Assembly: GCF_003265705.1 (NCBI RefSeq)
Contig: NW_020312817.1
Coordinates: 33,815,820-33,879,819 of the forward strand
DNA from: Callorhinus ursinus
Taxonomy: Eukaryota > Chordata > Mammalia > Carnivora > Otariidae
Direction: 5' to 3'
DNA: 64,000 nt
The notes beneath the pieces were generated by a model. The model did no database searches. It was not told the DNA's origin and saw only the letters and a program-made list of their open reading frames with translations. This document shows positions 13,165 through 24,363 of the stretch, piece after piece. The translations under genes and the position numbers were made by a program. The first letter of the stretch is position 1. The number at the start of each line of letters is the position of its first letter.

Positions 13165-13400
13165 TATCAGATGTCTTTCATTGAGGACATACTCTGTGAC
13201 ATACAAGATCCTAATTTATATGTATGAACTTTCATTCTCATAGCAACCCTGTTACGGCCACCTGTGTAGATAAGAAAACTGAGGCAGAGAGAGCTTAAGT
13301 AATTAACTGACTCAGATTTTATGGCTGTCAAATGGAGGAGCTCAGGTTCAAACAAGGGCAATCTGGCCCCAAAGTCCATGAACTGAGCCTGCATGTATAC
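13165..13400 (-). mobile_element. MIR, fairly well preserved
   Basis: Antisense MIR core: ctcatagcaaccctgt, ataagaaaactgaggcagag, agcttaagtaatt, then ggctgtcaaatggaggagct and ggttcaaacaagggcaatctg, all in consensus order. Confidence 0.85.
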
Positions 13401-13660
13401 TTCATGCTTTTCTATGTAAAGATATTGACAAGTCATTGTCCTTTTACATTAATAGACTAAATGAATGAATCAGCATGAGAAACTGAATCTGTATTGAATC
13501 AATTATCCCAGTGCTGCCCAACTAAAAGTCAGCCCTAAGATTACATTCTCTGACAAACAAATCAACACTCATGTTCTGAAGCTCTTCCATCTGCACAGGA
13601 TAGTTTATCTCTGTAAAAATTGTTCCTAGCCTATTTTGACTAACATCTCATTCCAAACCT

Positions 13661-13723
13661 CTAATGCCTTACCACTGGACACTTTTCTAATGCCTTACCA
13701 CTGGACACTTTTCTAATGCCTTC
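13661..13723. repeat. 26-bp tandem duplication, 2.4 copies
   Basis: Unit begins ctaatgccttaccactggac. Copies at 13661-13686 and 13687-13712 are identical; a third partial copy starts at 13713. Confidence 0.97.
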
Positions 13724-14989
13724 TCATTCAGAAGAAGAGTTGAAAGGTCTCTGGCATGTCTGGTCTCTCTTCTTTCTCCATTTTCAACTGCATTTATAGC
13801 ATAGCTTCAACTAATTTTCCCAGTTCAATGATCTAAACCCTGACCAAGAGAGAAAATGGAATAAAAGCACCTTGAACCAAAATATACTTCCAAATTTGGC
13901 TCTGCCTGCTGACCTCCATTATTGTATCCTCAGCCCGTGTGTTCACGATGCCACTGAGGCCATCAACCCACTGACATGCCTGCCATAAATTGATCAGAAG
14001 ATAAGATAATTTTCATTTTCTCTTTTCAAAATCCAAAATTATTCACTCAAAACCCCTAGAGGTAGACACACTATATTTAACACTGCTAAATTCAAAATAC
14101 TTACTGACAAGTTCTCTGTCTTTGTTACAGTCAGCTCTAAGAAAAGGTTTTCTAAAAACTTGTAAATGTATTTTGATTATGAACAGAAGGAAAATGTTCA
14201 GGCAATCCTCATAATTCAAGTGAAGTGATGGGTGCATTAGCAAATACTAAATTGAAAGATATTAGTTTTAATAATCTCAAGTGTAGCTTTAAGTAGCTCC
14301 CAGAAAGTTTTTTTTTTAATAATCTCAAGTGTAGCTTTAAGTAGCTCCCAGAAAGTTTTTTTTTTCATTAACTATAGGTGTTCTACTCACTTAATACACG
14401 TATCTGAGCAACCCAAGAAAAAAGGGAGTCACTCCATCAGTGACTTATGGAATCATGATGGACCTCTCTCTCAACTGATGCCTGCTAAAAACATGAATGT
14501 ATTATGGTGGGGAGAAGGTTTCTATTGGAAAATTACGTGGATAATAGCAGCCTCCTTGACTGCATTCTTCTATGTACTCAATTTTTCCTATTCTAAAGTT
14601 TATGACTATTTACTCTGTTGAACTTACTTGAGGAAAAAAAAAGTGAAAATGACTAACACCAGGTAGAATTTTTTTCTCCAATATGTATAATTTAATATCA
14701 GCTTTCAAACTGCTCAGCCAAGATATAACCAATGGTGGTAATTTCAGACTTTGAATTTTTAATCTCATAAGGATGAACCCATTCTCCTACTAAATTCTTT
14801 GTTATGCACGTGTAGGCTTATATTTGCTTCTGACCATGTTTGTGCACATAACACACATGCCTACATTGTCACACACACCATATATAATCATTCTTTTTCT
14901 GAGTTTCAAGGAAATTACAATTAACTTTTTGTAGAAATTGTGAATTTTTCAAATTTGGTTTAAATGTACTTGTTTTAAAGTCAACACTA
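13724..14989. other. No recognised gene; contains one tandem duplication
   Basis: AT-rich DNA without a recognisable repeat family or exon. The only structured element is the 48-bp duplication at 14266. Confidence 0.5.
14266..14361. repeat. 48-bp perfect tandem duplication
   Basis: Unit starts ttttaataatctcaagtg and ends in a T run. Copies 14266-14313 and 14314-14361 appear identical; both junctions lie in T tracts, which fits slippage. Confidence 0.96.
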
Positions 14990-15676
14990 GGAGTTTTGGT
15001 CCCACCTTATCTTTCCACTGAATGCAACTATAAAATATGGACAGAATGCATAAAGCAGCTATGTGAACTCTGTGAACCACAGAAAGCAGAGGGGATAAGC
15101 TGAATCTGAAATTTTAGGGAAGAAGTGGTGGATTTACCATTTCCTTTCTTCTAGTATGCCCCAGCCTGAGCTCAGCATACCAGAAGAGTAGTGAGGCAGA
15201 GGCAGGGTCCAGAAGAACACCTTACTTAGTTTTTCTGGCTCAAGAAGCAACAAAGGGAACACCTAACACTCTGAGGAATGATGGAAATAACATGGTTTCT
15301 TTTTTCTTTTCTTTTTGTTTTCTTTTCTCTGTTCCCTGATGCCCTGGCCCCCAAGCAATGCCACTGTGTGATGACAGACATTGGAAACACAATTCTGCAA
15401 GACCCGAAACCCTGAGGAGAGGGAAACTTGCTCTCTGTTCAGTGAAGCTCTGATTCCAAGAGGACTGGGTGAATCCCATTGTTTTGTTTTGTTTTTTTTT
15501 CTTTTCATCTCCCTGTTGCTTAACCCCAGACATTGCACAGTTGTAGATGTTCATAGCCGAGTGGGATAACTAAAATCTCAGTTTTCACCAGAGGACCAAA
15601 GAGAAAAGCTCCAGGGAACTCAAAAGTACTGGGAAAATCATGGAAAGGAAGCAGCTTAATAAGGTGACTCCAGGAA

Positions 15677-15706
15677 GTTTTTTTGTTTTGTTTTGTTTTG
15701 TTTTTA
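15677..15706. repeat. (GTTTT)n simple repeat
   Basis: Perfect gtttt units within the old L1 5' region. Confidence 0.9.
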
Positions 15707-16211
15707 ACTCATGAGCACATCAATCTGCTCAAGCATAGATCTGATACTATTCAGCATATCAAAGCATTAAGAACTGAATTAACAGATCACCAGCTATTCT
15801 CCGTTGGATGTAAACAAGACTCAGGTTCTCATAACATGATATTCAAAATGTCCAGTTACAATCTATTATTACTTGACATAAAAAAAAATAGAAAATCCTA
15901 ACTTGCATAGGAAACAACTATCAATTGACTTGAGCACCAGGCTGGTATAGACATTAAAATTTTTTGATGTAGACTTCAAAGCGGGCATTTGTTAAGCAAT
16001 CTGAGTTTAGAAACCTTCCAGTTCTTTACAATTTCTCCCCATCTCTTTTCGGTTGTCCTTCTCTACCTAATAGGACAGTAATTTTTATATTATCAATTTT
16101 AGTTTAACTCACATTTATCAAGTTTTTTCCGTATGTTCAACACCATTATCAAGGAATCAACTTTTTCTTTTTTTTGCACTATCTCATTAGTTTACATTCT
16201 ATTTGTCAAAA

Positions 16212-16810
16212 TCACACTACTGGGTATTTACCCAAAAATATAAAAACACTAATTCAAAGGGATACATGCACCCTTACTGTTTATAGCAGCATTATTTACA
16301 ATAGCCAAATTATGGAAGCAGCCCAAATGTCTACTGACTGATGAATGGAAAAAGAATATGTGGTGTATATATACAACAGAAAATTATTCTGCCATAAAAA
16401 ATAATGAAATGTTGCCATTTGCAATGACATGGATGGAGCTAGAGAGTACAATGCTAAGCAAAATAAGTCAGCCAGAGAAAGACAAATGCCATTTAATTTC
16501 ACTCATATGTGAAATTTAAGAAGTGAAACAAATGAGCAAAAGAAAAAAGAGAGAGAGACACCAAGACTCTTAACTACAGAGAACAAACCGATGGTTACCA
16601 GAGGGGAGGTGGGTGGGACAAAGGCTAAAATAGGTGATGGGGATTGAGGAGTCCACTTGTTGTGATGAGCACTGGGTGATGTATGGAATTGTTGAGTCAC
16701 TATATTGTACACTTGAAACTAATATAACCCTGTATGTTAACTATACTGGAATTAATTTAAAAAATAAATAAAAATAAATAAAACAAATGATAACAGCAAA
16801 AAAAAAAGGC
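16212..16810 (+). mobile_element. L1 3' end with poly(A), 5'-truncated
   Basis: Sense ORF2 C-terminus and 3'UTR: actactgggtatttaccc, tatagcagcattatttaca, gcaatgacatggatggagct, gatgagcactgggtgatgta and an A-rich tail ending near 16808. Its 3'UTR differs from that of the young copy at 4275. No convincing TSD; a cttcaaagc/ctttaaagc pair at 15973 and 16817 is a weak candidate. Confidence 0.85.
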
Positions 16811-16981
16811 CTAAAGCTTTAAAGCAAGTACTATAAAAATGTTTCAGCAAGCAATTGTGAATACTGTTCAAGCCAATGGTAAATAAAAAGTCTCATCAAA
16901 GCAATAGATATAATGAAGGAGCAAATGGAAATTTTAGAACCAAAAATCACAATGACCGAAATAAAAATTCACAGGATGGTC

Positions 16982-17578
16982 CTTCAGTAAATTAATGCAT
17001 AAATAAATTGTGTGTGGTACATCTAGACATCTAGATAATAAAATATTATTCAACAGTAAAAGAAATGAGCTACCAAACCATAAAAAGATATGGAGGAAAC
17101 TTGAATGAGTACTACTCAGTGGAAGAAGCTGATTAGAACAAGCTATACACTGTATGATTCCAACTATATGATGTTCTGGAAAGACAAAACTATAGAGGTG
17201 GTAGAAAGATCAGTGGTGGCCAGGGGTTTGGGGAAGGGAGGGATGAATTGGCAGAGCACAGAGGAATTTTAGGACAATGAAAATACTCTATGATACCATA
17301 CTCTGTATGATACTATAATGATGGATACACATCATTATACATTTGTACAAACTCATAGAATGTACAACACCAAGAGTGAATCATTATATAAAGTATGGAT
17401 TTTGGGTGATTATGATGTGTCAGTGCAGGTTTATCAATTGCAACAAATGTACCACTCTGGTGAGCGATCCTGATAATGGGGGAGGCTGTGTCTGTGTGGA
17501 AGCAGGGAAATCTCTGTCTTTCCTTCTCAATTTTGTTGTGAATCTAAAAATGCTCTAAAAAATAAAATCTTTTAAAAA
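16982..17578 (+). mobile_element. Older L1 3' end inserted in L1 ORF1 remnant
   Basis: L1 3'UTR-type sequence: ttcaacagtaaaagaaatgagc, gattccaactatatgatgttc, ggtggccaggggtttgg, tttgttgtgaatctaaaaatg and the tail aataaaatctttt. Flanked by similar 15-16 bp stretches, aaaattcacaggatg near 16966 and aaaatttcacaagatg near 17578, which read as a decayed TSD. Confidence 0.8.
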
Positions 17579-17735
17579 AAATTTCACAAGATGCGCATAA
17601 TAGCTGGAGATGACAGAACAGAGAGTCGACTCTAGTGAACTTAAAGACACAACAATACATGGAAATCATCCAGTCTGTAGAATAGTGAAAGAAAAAATGA
17701 AAAATAATTCTGATGGGCCATTGCTTGGTAGTCTT

Positions 17736-19302
17736 GGGAAATGTAATCTAGATTCCTTCTCATTCCAGGAGAGCAATTTAAGGAACTGGGAAGTTCATAT
17801 TACGCTACTTTATATAAGAGAAGGATATCCAATCTTGTTTATTTGTTTAGTGGTAAATGATGCCTTATCCCAGTATGCCTCAGTGACCTCTCCTGACATT
17901 CTCCCTTCCCCTGGCTCGTTACCCAGGGGTGACTTCATCCACACACAATATTGCTGGTGGTGCATAAACATCTAAAATCACTCACTTAAATCAGATCCCT
18001 CACCTTATATTCATGCTCTTGCTCTGAAACTCCTAGCTTTAATAGCTGTTTTGAGATCATTAGGTTTTTGAATGGCCCGAATGCTCCCCTTTGATTTCCT
18101 GCTTTCTGTGTCCCATTCAGCTTTCAGCTCTGCATACTCCTTTGCAATCTCAGAAGAGAAAGTTCTTCCCATGGTCTGGCTCCACAATCACACAGGCTAA
18201 ATTTCTGATTTACCAGCCAAAAGTAAGAGTGTTCCATACTGAGCTTACCGTCCATCTCCCAAAGCCAAGCTTCAGAAAGGTCTATCCTAGCAGAATCTGG
18301 CACGGCCTGTAATACCTCAGAATTTGCCTATGCTGGCCAAGGAATAGCGAAGATATATGATTTTGTTTTCTTTGCTATTTTTGTCACCTTAGAAATTAGT
18401 CATTTAACAATTTCACATAGCAGTGTTATCATTTCTGATTGATAGTTATCATACTGCAGCACAAATCCCCATAGAATGACAAAATAGAAGTAGTTTAATA
18501 TTTTAAGAAGACAACCTTCCCCAGGAGACTTATTTTATTACTCTCTTTTTAAGCTATAGTTAACACTCCTCTTAAAATCTCCAGTAAGTCTTTCCCATTG
18601 ATCTTCTCTCCTACTTCAACCTTGTATTTTGGGTCTGTCTGCTCTGATTTCTTCTTTGTTAACCCCGAGGTTTCCAGAGACTTTTATAATATATAGGATG
18701 ATAACCTCAAGTGTGAACTGAGGGATGTTATGAATTCTAATTGCTCAGAAATAACATGGCACATAAAACATCCTGTTTCTCTGTTTTCTGGTCATTTGCA
18801 TTCTCTGCAGTTTTTGTCAAGTACAGTCCTGCTAAAATCTGAAACTCTGAGCCTCCCCCTTCTTGCAGTGTAGTTGGAGCACTGAAATGATACTTGAGCC
18901 TTTTTCCCCCCTAGCTTTCCAGCTGCAAAGCACATAGGAAATCTATGTGATTCTCTGACTCCTCTTCTCTGCCTCTGTAAATAATGCAACAGAATGTAGC
19001 GATACTGCTTGGTGAATAGTGCTGCAATTGTAGGAACCTGCAGTTCTTGAATGTTCTACAAGTCATTCAGGAAGTCTAGTTATGTCAGGGTGAGTAATGG
19101 TATAAGCACTTACAAGGCCATAGTCTTATCTTATATACGAATTAAGCTTGAATTTAAATTTTGTGCTTATTCTGTTGGGGGAAAAATAGTAATACGGGTT
19201 GTTTATGTCTTAAAAGCAATGATAGCAAGGTCCCATCTTTATCACAGCTCCAATATTTCTATTCTAGAATACAATGTCACACCATCAATGCTAGTCCTTT
19301 GG
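17736..19302. other. No recognised gene or repeat family
   Basis: Mixed-composition DNA with short ORFs of 60-120 codons that lack any recognisable motif. Nothing structured was seen. Confidence 0.45.
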
Positions 19303-19448
19303 TACAGTGTTTCTCCTATGTGAACTGTGACCTTCAGACCACACGATCGGAATCACCTGGGCCCAGCAGATGGGTGGGTGAGGCTCAGTAATTTGCACAT
19401 TTTACATCCTCCCAAGGTGATTCCTCTGCCACTAGTTAGGGAACCTCT
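19303..19448 (+). mobile_element. MER5-like (hAT-Charlie) non-autonomous DNA transposon fossil
   Basis: Starts cagtgtttctc, followed by a gaccttcagaccac, gaatcacctgggc and gaggctcagtaatttgcac order that matches the MER5A type. The right end is degraded. Confidence 0.6.
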
Positions 19449-19619
19449 ATCCCTGGAAAAGACTGAGTTTCAGGACAATAAAAATGATGACCCAACATTA
19501 CTCGATGCCATGTAATTAATGTCTGAAGGACAAAAGTATCCATCAAAGATGAAAAGAAAGGAAGAAATGACCTAGAATCAGTACATATTTCACTTCTAGT
19601 ATAAAAAATCATATATTAG

Positions 19620-19803
19620 CGGGTGCCTGGGTGGTTCAGTTGGTTAAGCGTCTGCCTTCGGCTCATGTCATGATCCCAGAGTCCTGAAATCAAGTCCAAC
19701 ATCAGGCTCTCTGCTCAGCGGAGAGCCTGCTTCTCCCTCTGCCCCTTCCCCTTCTTGTGCTCTCTCACACTCTCTCTCTGAAATAAAGAAATAAAATCTT
19801 TTT
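19620..19803 (+). mobile_element. Carnivore SINE (SINEC)
   Basis: Head gggtgcctgggtggttcag, several CpG decays (atcaagtccaacatc). Perfect 16-bp TSD aaaaatcatatattag at 19604-19619 and 19804-19819. Confidence 0.96.
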
Positions 19804-19819
19804 AAAAATCATATATTAG

Positions 19820-19985
19820 AGCCAAAAGGGACTTTAGATATCATACAGCCCAAACATTAGAATGTGTGACTGAGGATACTGACTCCAGCAGCTGTTAACT
19901 TATCGAGTGCTTCTCATGTACTAGGCATTGTGCTAAGCCCTCTATGGGGAATACTTGATTTAATCTCTGTGCTCAGAGAGTTGAA
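19820..19985 (-). mobile_element. MIR-like fossil
   Basis: Contains the gtgcttctcatgtactaggcattgtgctaag block of antisense MIR. The left part, agccaaaagggactttagat, may belong to another ancient repeat. Confidence 0.55.
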
Positions 19986-20659
19986 AAAGATGTACGGTCT
20001 TCAAGTATGTTATTGGCAAAGATAGGATCGAGCTAATATATTCAGCTAATAGCGACATTCTTGTTTCACCAACTTCATGTCTTCTTCCTGGAGGAAAGGC
20101 GGATACCACCAGATAATATGTGCCCCTGAAAATGAGTTTCAAGTACCCATTTAACAAGTCACACTTGAACAAAATATTTGTCATCTACTTACTTTTTCAT
20201 TTTCCCTAAAGAAGGAAGAAATAGAATTCTCTAAAATGCCATACTTTGACCTTATTCAAAGTCCAAGCACAAAGCATGTTGTGTTAAAATGAAATGACTA
20301 GAAAACATCCACTTAATGTTAAGAGCACCAAGAATATTGGAATTAGTTTCCTTTTCAACGATCTGCTCTTAATTGTATAATGAAGAATTATACATTGTGA
20401 TCTTTAAGAAGTAATTTAATTGTACATTCAGTACCGTGTAGGATTGGGAATAGGCAATTTGCTTCCTCATTATCTCTAGGGATCTGTTTGCACGTGGGCT
20501 GTGTACATATGTTTCATGCAGTCATTTGTTAAGCATCCTTATATTTTCTATTTCCTACAAACCTTGTCATTTAAGTTCCTTGAATTTGTAAGATCAAAAA
20601 CCTCCATCTTCCTTTATATTCTCTTGTGGCAGACTTCAAATATGGGGACTAAGTAGTTC
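19986..20659. other. Nothing recognised
   Basis: AT-rich sequence without repeat or coding signals that I can identify. Confidence 0.5.
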
Positions 20660-20851
20660 CTTTAAAAAAATATTTATTTATTTGAGAGAAAGAGAGACTG
20701 AGTGGTGGTGGAGGGGAGGGAAATGGGCAGAGGCAGATAATCTTCAAGCAGAGTCCTCGGCTGACAAGCAGATTCCCCCACTGAGCGCTGAGCCTGAAGC
20801 AGGACTTGATCTAATGACCCAGGATGTCATGATCTGACCCAAAACTCTCTT
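20660..20851 (-). mobile_element. Older, diverged carnivore SINE
   Basis: Antisense tail tatttatttatttgagag, then gggcagaggcag, gagcctgaagcaggacttgat and tgtcatgatctgaccc. The head is eroded beyond about 20851 and no TSD is visible, so it is older than most SINEs here. Confidence 0.8.
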
Positions 20852-20934
20852 TTCAGCAAAAAGCCAGATACATTAGTATGGCTGAACTTCCATTAACTTC
20901 CATGGTCTTGTCCTGGTCTAGACTGAATTTCTTT

Positions 20935-21187
20935 CTTTTTCTTTCTTTCCTCTTCCTTCCTTCCTTCCTTCCTTCCTTCCTTCCTTCCTTCCTTCCTTNN
21001 NNNNNNNNCTTCCTTCCTTCCTTCCTTCCTTCCTTCCTTCCTTCCTTCCTTCCTTCCTTCCTTCCTTCCTTCCTTTCTCTCTCTCTCTCTCTCCTCTCTC
21101 TTCCTTTCTTCCTTCTTTCTTTCTCTTTCTTTCTTTCTTTCTCTTTCTTTCTCTCTCTCTCTCTCTTTCTTTCTTTCTTCTTTCTCT
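20935..21187. repeat. (TTCC)n / (CT)n / (TTTC)n compound microsatellite
   Basis: On the SINE strand this is (GGAA)n, (AG)n and (GAAA)n. The array is unresolved: 10 N interrupt the TTCC part, so its true length is unknown. Confidence 0.97.
20999..21008. other. Assembly gap (10 N)
   Basis: Ten N inside the TTCC array. The round number suggests a placeholder, not a measured length. Confidence 0.97.
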
Positions 21188-21424
21188 CTTTTTTTTAAGA
21201 TTTTATTTATTTGAGAGAGATAGCAAGAATGAGAGAGAGCATGGGGGGGAGGGGCAGAGCGAGAAGCAGACTCCCTTCTCAGCAGGGAGCCTGACATAGG
21301 GCTCAATCCCAGGACCCTGGGATCATGACCTGAGCTGAAGGCAGACGCTTAAGCGACTAAACCACCCAGGTGCCCCCTAGACTGAATTTCTTTACCATTT
21401 TTTTCAGCTGTATTTTTTTTTTTA

Positions 21425-21845
21425 CCATTTTCTCTGTTCTTTATTTTATATTACAACAATGTTTGAAATTCCTTGAACATATAACACTGTTTTATTCACC
21501 CATGCATGTGTACATATTGTTTCATCTGCCTAAGACTTTCTGTTACTCATCTGCCTGAAGAATTGCAAAGAGGTTTAACTCAAATGTTAACTACTTGGCA
21601 ACCTTCTCTTTAATTCAGCCTCACTCTCTAAGCAGAGTTTACTTTCTTCTCTGTTTTTTCTCTACACCTTGTACTTACCTCTATCACTGCATTTGCCACT
21701 GTACATTTTAGTTGCTTACTTGTATACCTTGGTTTCTTACTTAATTCTGAATTGCTTGAGGGAGATACTCTGTCTGATTGTCCTTTATTTCTCCAGAACC
21801 CAGAATAATAGCTGACAGAGTAAATGCTTATTGAATAAAGGAGAT
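21425..21845 (+). mobile_element. L2 LINE 3' end
   Basis: Sense L2 order: catctgcctgaagaattgc, aatgttaactacttggcaacc, ttgtacttacctctatcac, gaattgcttgagggagatactctgtc, then agaacccagaataatagctga and gtaaatgcttattgaataaagg at the 3' end. Confidence 0.8.
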
Positions 21846-23854
21846 TTATATTTCCCTTGGTTTTATGTTCCTAAAGATTCATACCTTTAAATGCAATTTT
21901 CTTTGTAAAGATGGAAATCTGTACTGAGAAAACACCACTTAGGGGAATCAGCATGTTAATTACTAGAGCAAACATTAGTGACTAAATCAACTTGTCAATA
22001 CAATGAGAATTTTTATTTCCATAGAACTTCACAGTTTCTGAAGAATTTTCTTATGCATAAACTTACTTTGATACTACCAAGGTAGATATTCATTACTCAG
22101 TAGAACTGAATGAATGAAGATCCCACAGTATGTTTTACCCAATATATCTAGTTTGTATGTTTCCTTTTTTTTTTTTTGCTTTTAACCTCAAATTGTATGT
22201 TCATTCTAGTTACAAAGATAGGAGATATGAGTAAATAGCTTAGTGACTCCACTTCAAGGAAAATAGATAAAATATTTGTTTTATGGAAGTCTTCAAATTG
22301 AAAATTGAATGCTTTCTAAAAGATAATTTAGCATAAATCTCTTTTTTTTTCAATTGAATGAGCACTCACAAGCATTTATTTTAAAAAAATGTATACCATA
22401 TCTCAGATATTAAGCTATAGGCATAAGTGTTCCCCAATGCTGCTACAAAATTTCAAAAAGACTTGTGAGAAAGGAGAATTTGCAACCATTAAAAAAACAC
22501 CAAAAACAATCATTTCCCCCCTTTTTTTTGAATGAAGAAAAGCAAAAAGGAGTATGGGGATACCTTTGATTTTTGCAACAGCTCCCTAATACTTATACAT
22601 AGACACACAGATTATTATAGAAATACAAATTAAATCTGTTTTTAAAATATATATAATATATAATAAATATAAATACAAATTTATATGTTGGAATTTCAAT
22701 TAACCAATGACTAGACACTTTAGAAATGGTTATGTGATTGCAGCTCAACATTGTCCTCTGGCTATTTCAACAAGAAAATAAGGAAAATAAGTCATACTCA
22801 CTACCATCTATTTACTCAACACATCGTTTGAACCAAAGTAAGTCTTATTGAATTGCACAGTTTTGCAGCCCAGAGCTGCTATTTTTTTCTACCCACTTTC
22901 TCCTTTCTTTCCATAATATTCTCTGGACTTTAAGTGACTGACTGCATTTGAGAGCATTGAACCACTTGCCCTCAATGCAACCCTCAATATCATCATGAAA
23001 GGATTTGGCCAGAACTGTATTTTCTAATAGTCACTGGGGCCAACTCTTAAATGCTCCTTGTTCCATTTTTTATGCTAATTTTCATCTTAGTGTCACTCGC
23101 CATTTCTTCATCAGACTGCCACTTTGCCAGGTAGTCTTCCACTCCCTTCTGATGCTACTGATGACCCTGGCCCTTGGTGAGGGAACACTGCTCTCCCCTA
23201 TGCTGTTCCTGCCAACCCCTCCCTTCCCTGCATTTCCAAAGCATGGGCACAGACAACTGAGAACAAATAATATAAATTTAAAGGCACTTCACTAAAGTTT
23301 AAGGGAAAAGTGCAAGGAGAATATAACTCGAGCAACAATAGAATACTCTACTCTCTCCTACTAAACTGGTTCTCTACACAGGCCCTCAGTTGTGTCCCTC
23401 CCAGTTTCTCTCTATTCTCCAACCTTAGAGCCACTTACCAGTTCTCCACATCTCAGAATATGATCCCCAGCAGCTCCCGCCCACAAAGGGAGAGGATGCT
23501 TCCCCCAGTCTATCTAAGCCTCTGTCTCCGGAGTCCTCACCGTCTTTCTTTGGTTTAATCTCTTTCGAGGATGACTGAGACTGGGAACACCCATCGTAGT
23601 CCATGGAAGACCCAACCCCACCGTAGAGATGTAGTACGATTTTATGGCCTGGATGTGCTCGTCACGAAGCATTATAATAGCTTCACTGAATCTTCAAAAG
23701 CCTGAGTAATTTAATTTTATTCATGATCACCTTGAGATAGCTATGATTATACTATATTTTATATCATACAGACATTCATTTCAATTGCCTCCACCTACAA
23801 GGCACATTTCTACTAGAGGAGTCAAGCATCTCTATGAAACCTTACTATTTCTCA
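21846..23854. other. No recognised gene; AT-rich, short simple tracts
   Basis: Includes T13 near 22166 and an imperfect TA/AAT tract at 22646-22680. The 22900-23660 part is richer in GC and C/T and carries ORFs of 96 and 82 codons without recognisable domains; these are probably chance. A weak MIR-like segment may lie at 22030-22130. Confidence 0.45.
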
Positions 23855-24100
23855 ATTACTTGTTAGATTATATTCAAACTGCTTAGTTTGATATTCAAAA
23901 CCCCTCACTTTCTGGTCCCAACCTACATTTCATGCTGATTTTTCCTGTTCCAGTGCATCCTATGTTCCACTCAATCTGGTCAACCGAATAAGCCATCTTT
24001 GCCTTTCTCTCTCCTGTGGTTGTCCTAATGCAACTACTTCCCCCATAGAAACAAGTCTTCAGCCAATGACAGAATTTTTAACATCCTCTTTATAATTCAA
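23855..24100 (+). mobile_element. L2 LINE fragment
   Basis: Contains the L2 blocks attcaaaacccctcactttc, ctggtcccaacctacattt and tccagtgcatcctatgttcc in consensus order. Confidence 0.7.
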
Positions 24101-24148
24101 TCATTAATAAGGCATCATAGAACTCAAACCAGATGGACCAGGCTTTTT

Positions 24149-24349
24149 TTTTTTTTTTAAAGATTTTATTTATTTATTTGACAGAGAGAGACACAGCGAG
24201 AGAGGGAACACAAGCAGGGGGAGAGGGAGAGGGAGAAGCAGGCTACCCCGCCGAGCAGGGACCCCGATGCGGGGCTCGATCCCAGGACCCTGGGATCATG
24301 ACCTGAGCCGAAGGCAAACGCTTAACGACTGAGCCACCCAGGCGCCCCA
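24149..24349 (-). mobile_element. Carnivore SINE (SINEC), nearly intact
   Basis: T tail plus aaagattttatttatttatt at left, then gagcagggaccccgatgcgg and a gccacccaggcgcccc head at right. TSD ggaccaggcttttt at 24135-24148 and 24350-24363. Confidence 0.95.
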
Positions 24350-24363
24350 GGACCAGGCTTTTT

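Larger units (their letters stand above)
14990..17735 (+). mobile_element. Ancient L1 5' region and ORF1 start, split by two L1 insertions
   Basis: Blocks typical of old L1M-type 5' regions occur in order. A gagttttggtcccacctta segment is near 14991, a tcctaacttgcataggaaac segment near 15896, and a taaaaatgtttcagcaagcaa segment near 16834. Next come the caaatggaaattttagaacc segment near 16923 and, after an interruption, gctggagatgacagaac at 17603. The sequence is continuous if the insertions at about 15990-16810 and 16982-17578 are removed. The left boundary and the nature of 15990-16211 are uncertain. Confidence 0.65.
20935..21376 (-). mobile_element. Carnivore SINE with hugely expanded tail
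   Basis: The SINE body is 21188-21376 (tttaagattttatttatttg at left, ccacccaggtgcccc at right). The perfect 17-bp TSD ctagactgaatttcttt is found at 20918-20934 and 21377-21393. The left TSD copy lies beyond the whole pyrimidine array, so 20935-21187 is the expanded A-rich tail of this SINE. Confidence 0.93.

Noticed and set aside
13661..14361. CRISPR-like array
   Set aside because: Direct tandem duplications without spacers, in a mammalian genome.
17610..17975. 121-codon plus-strand ORF
   Set aside because: It begins within the L1 ORF1 remnant and runs into unassigned DNA without any recognised motif. Treated as chance.
20878..21306. Open frames of 106 and 137 codons on both strands
   Set aside because: They are translations of the CT/TTCC microsatellite and the SINE, and cross an N gap.
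23005..23558. ORFs of 96 and 82 codons in a slightly GC-richer stretch
   Set aside because: No homology that I recognise and no conserved motif. Length is within chance expectation for 64 kb.
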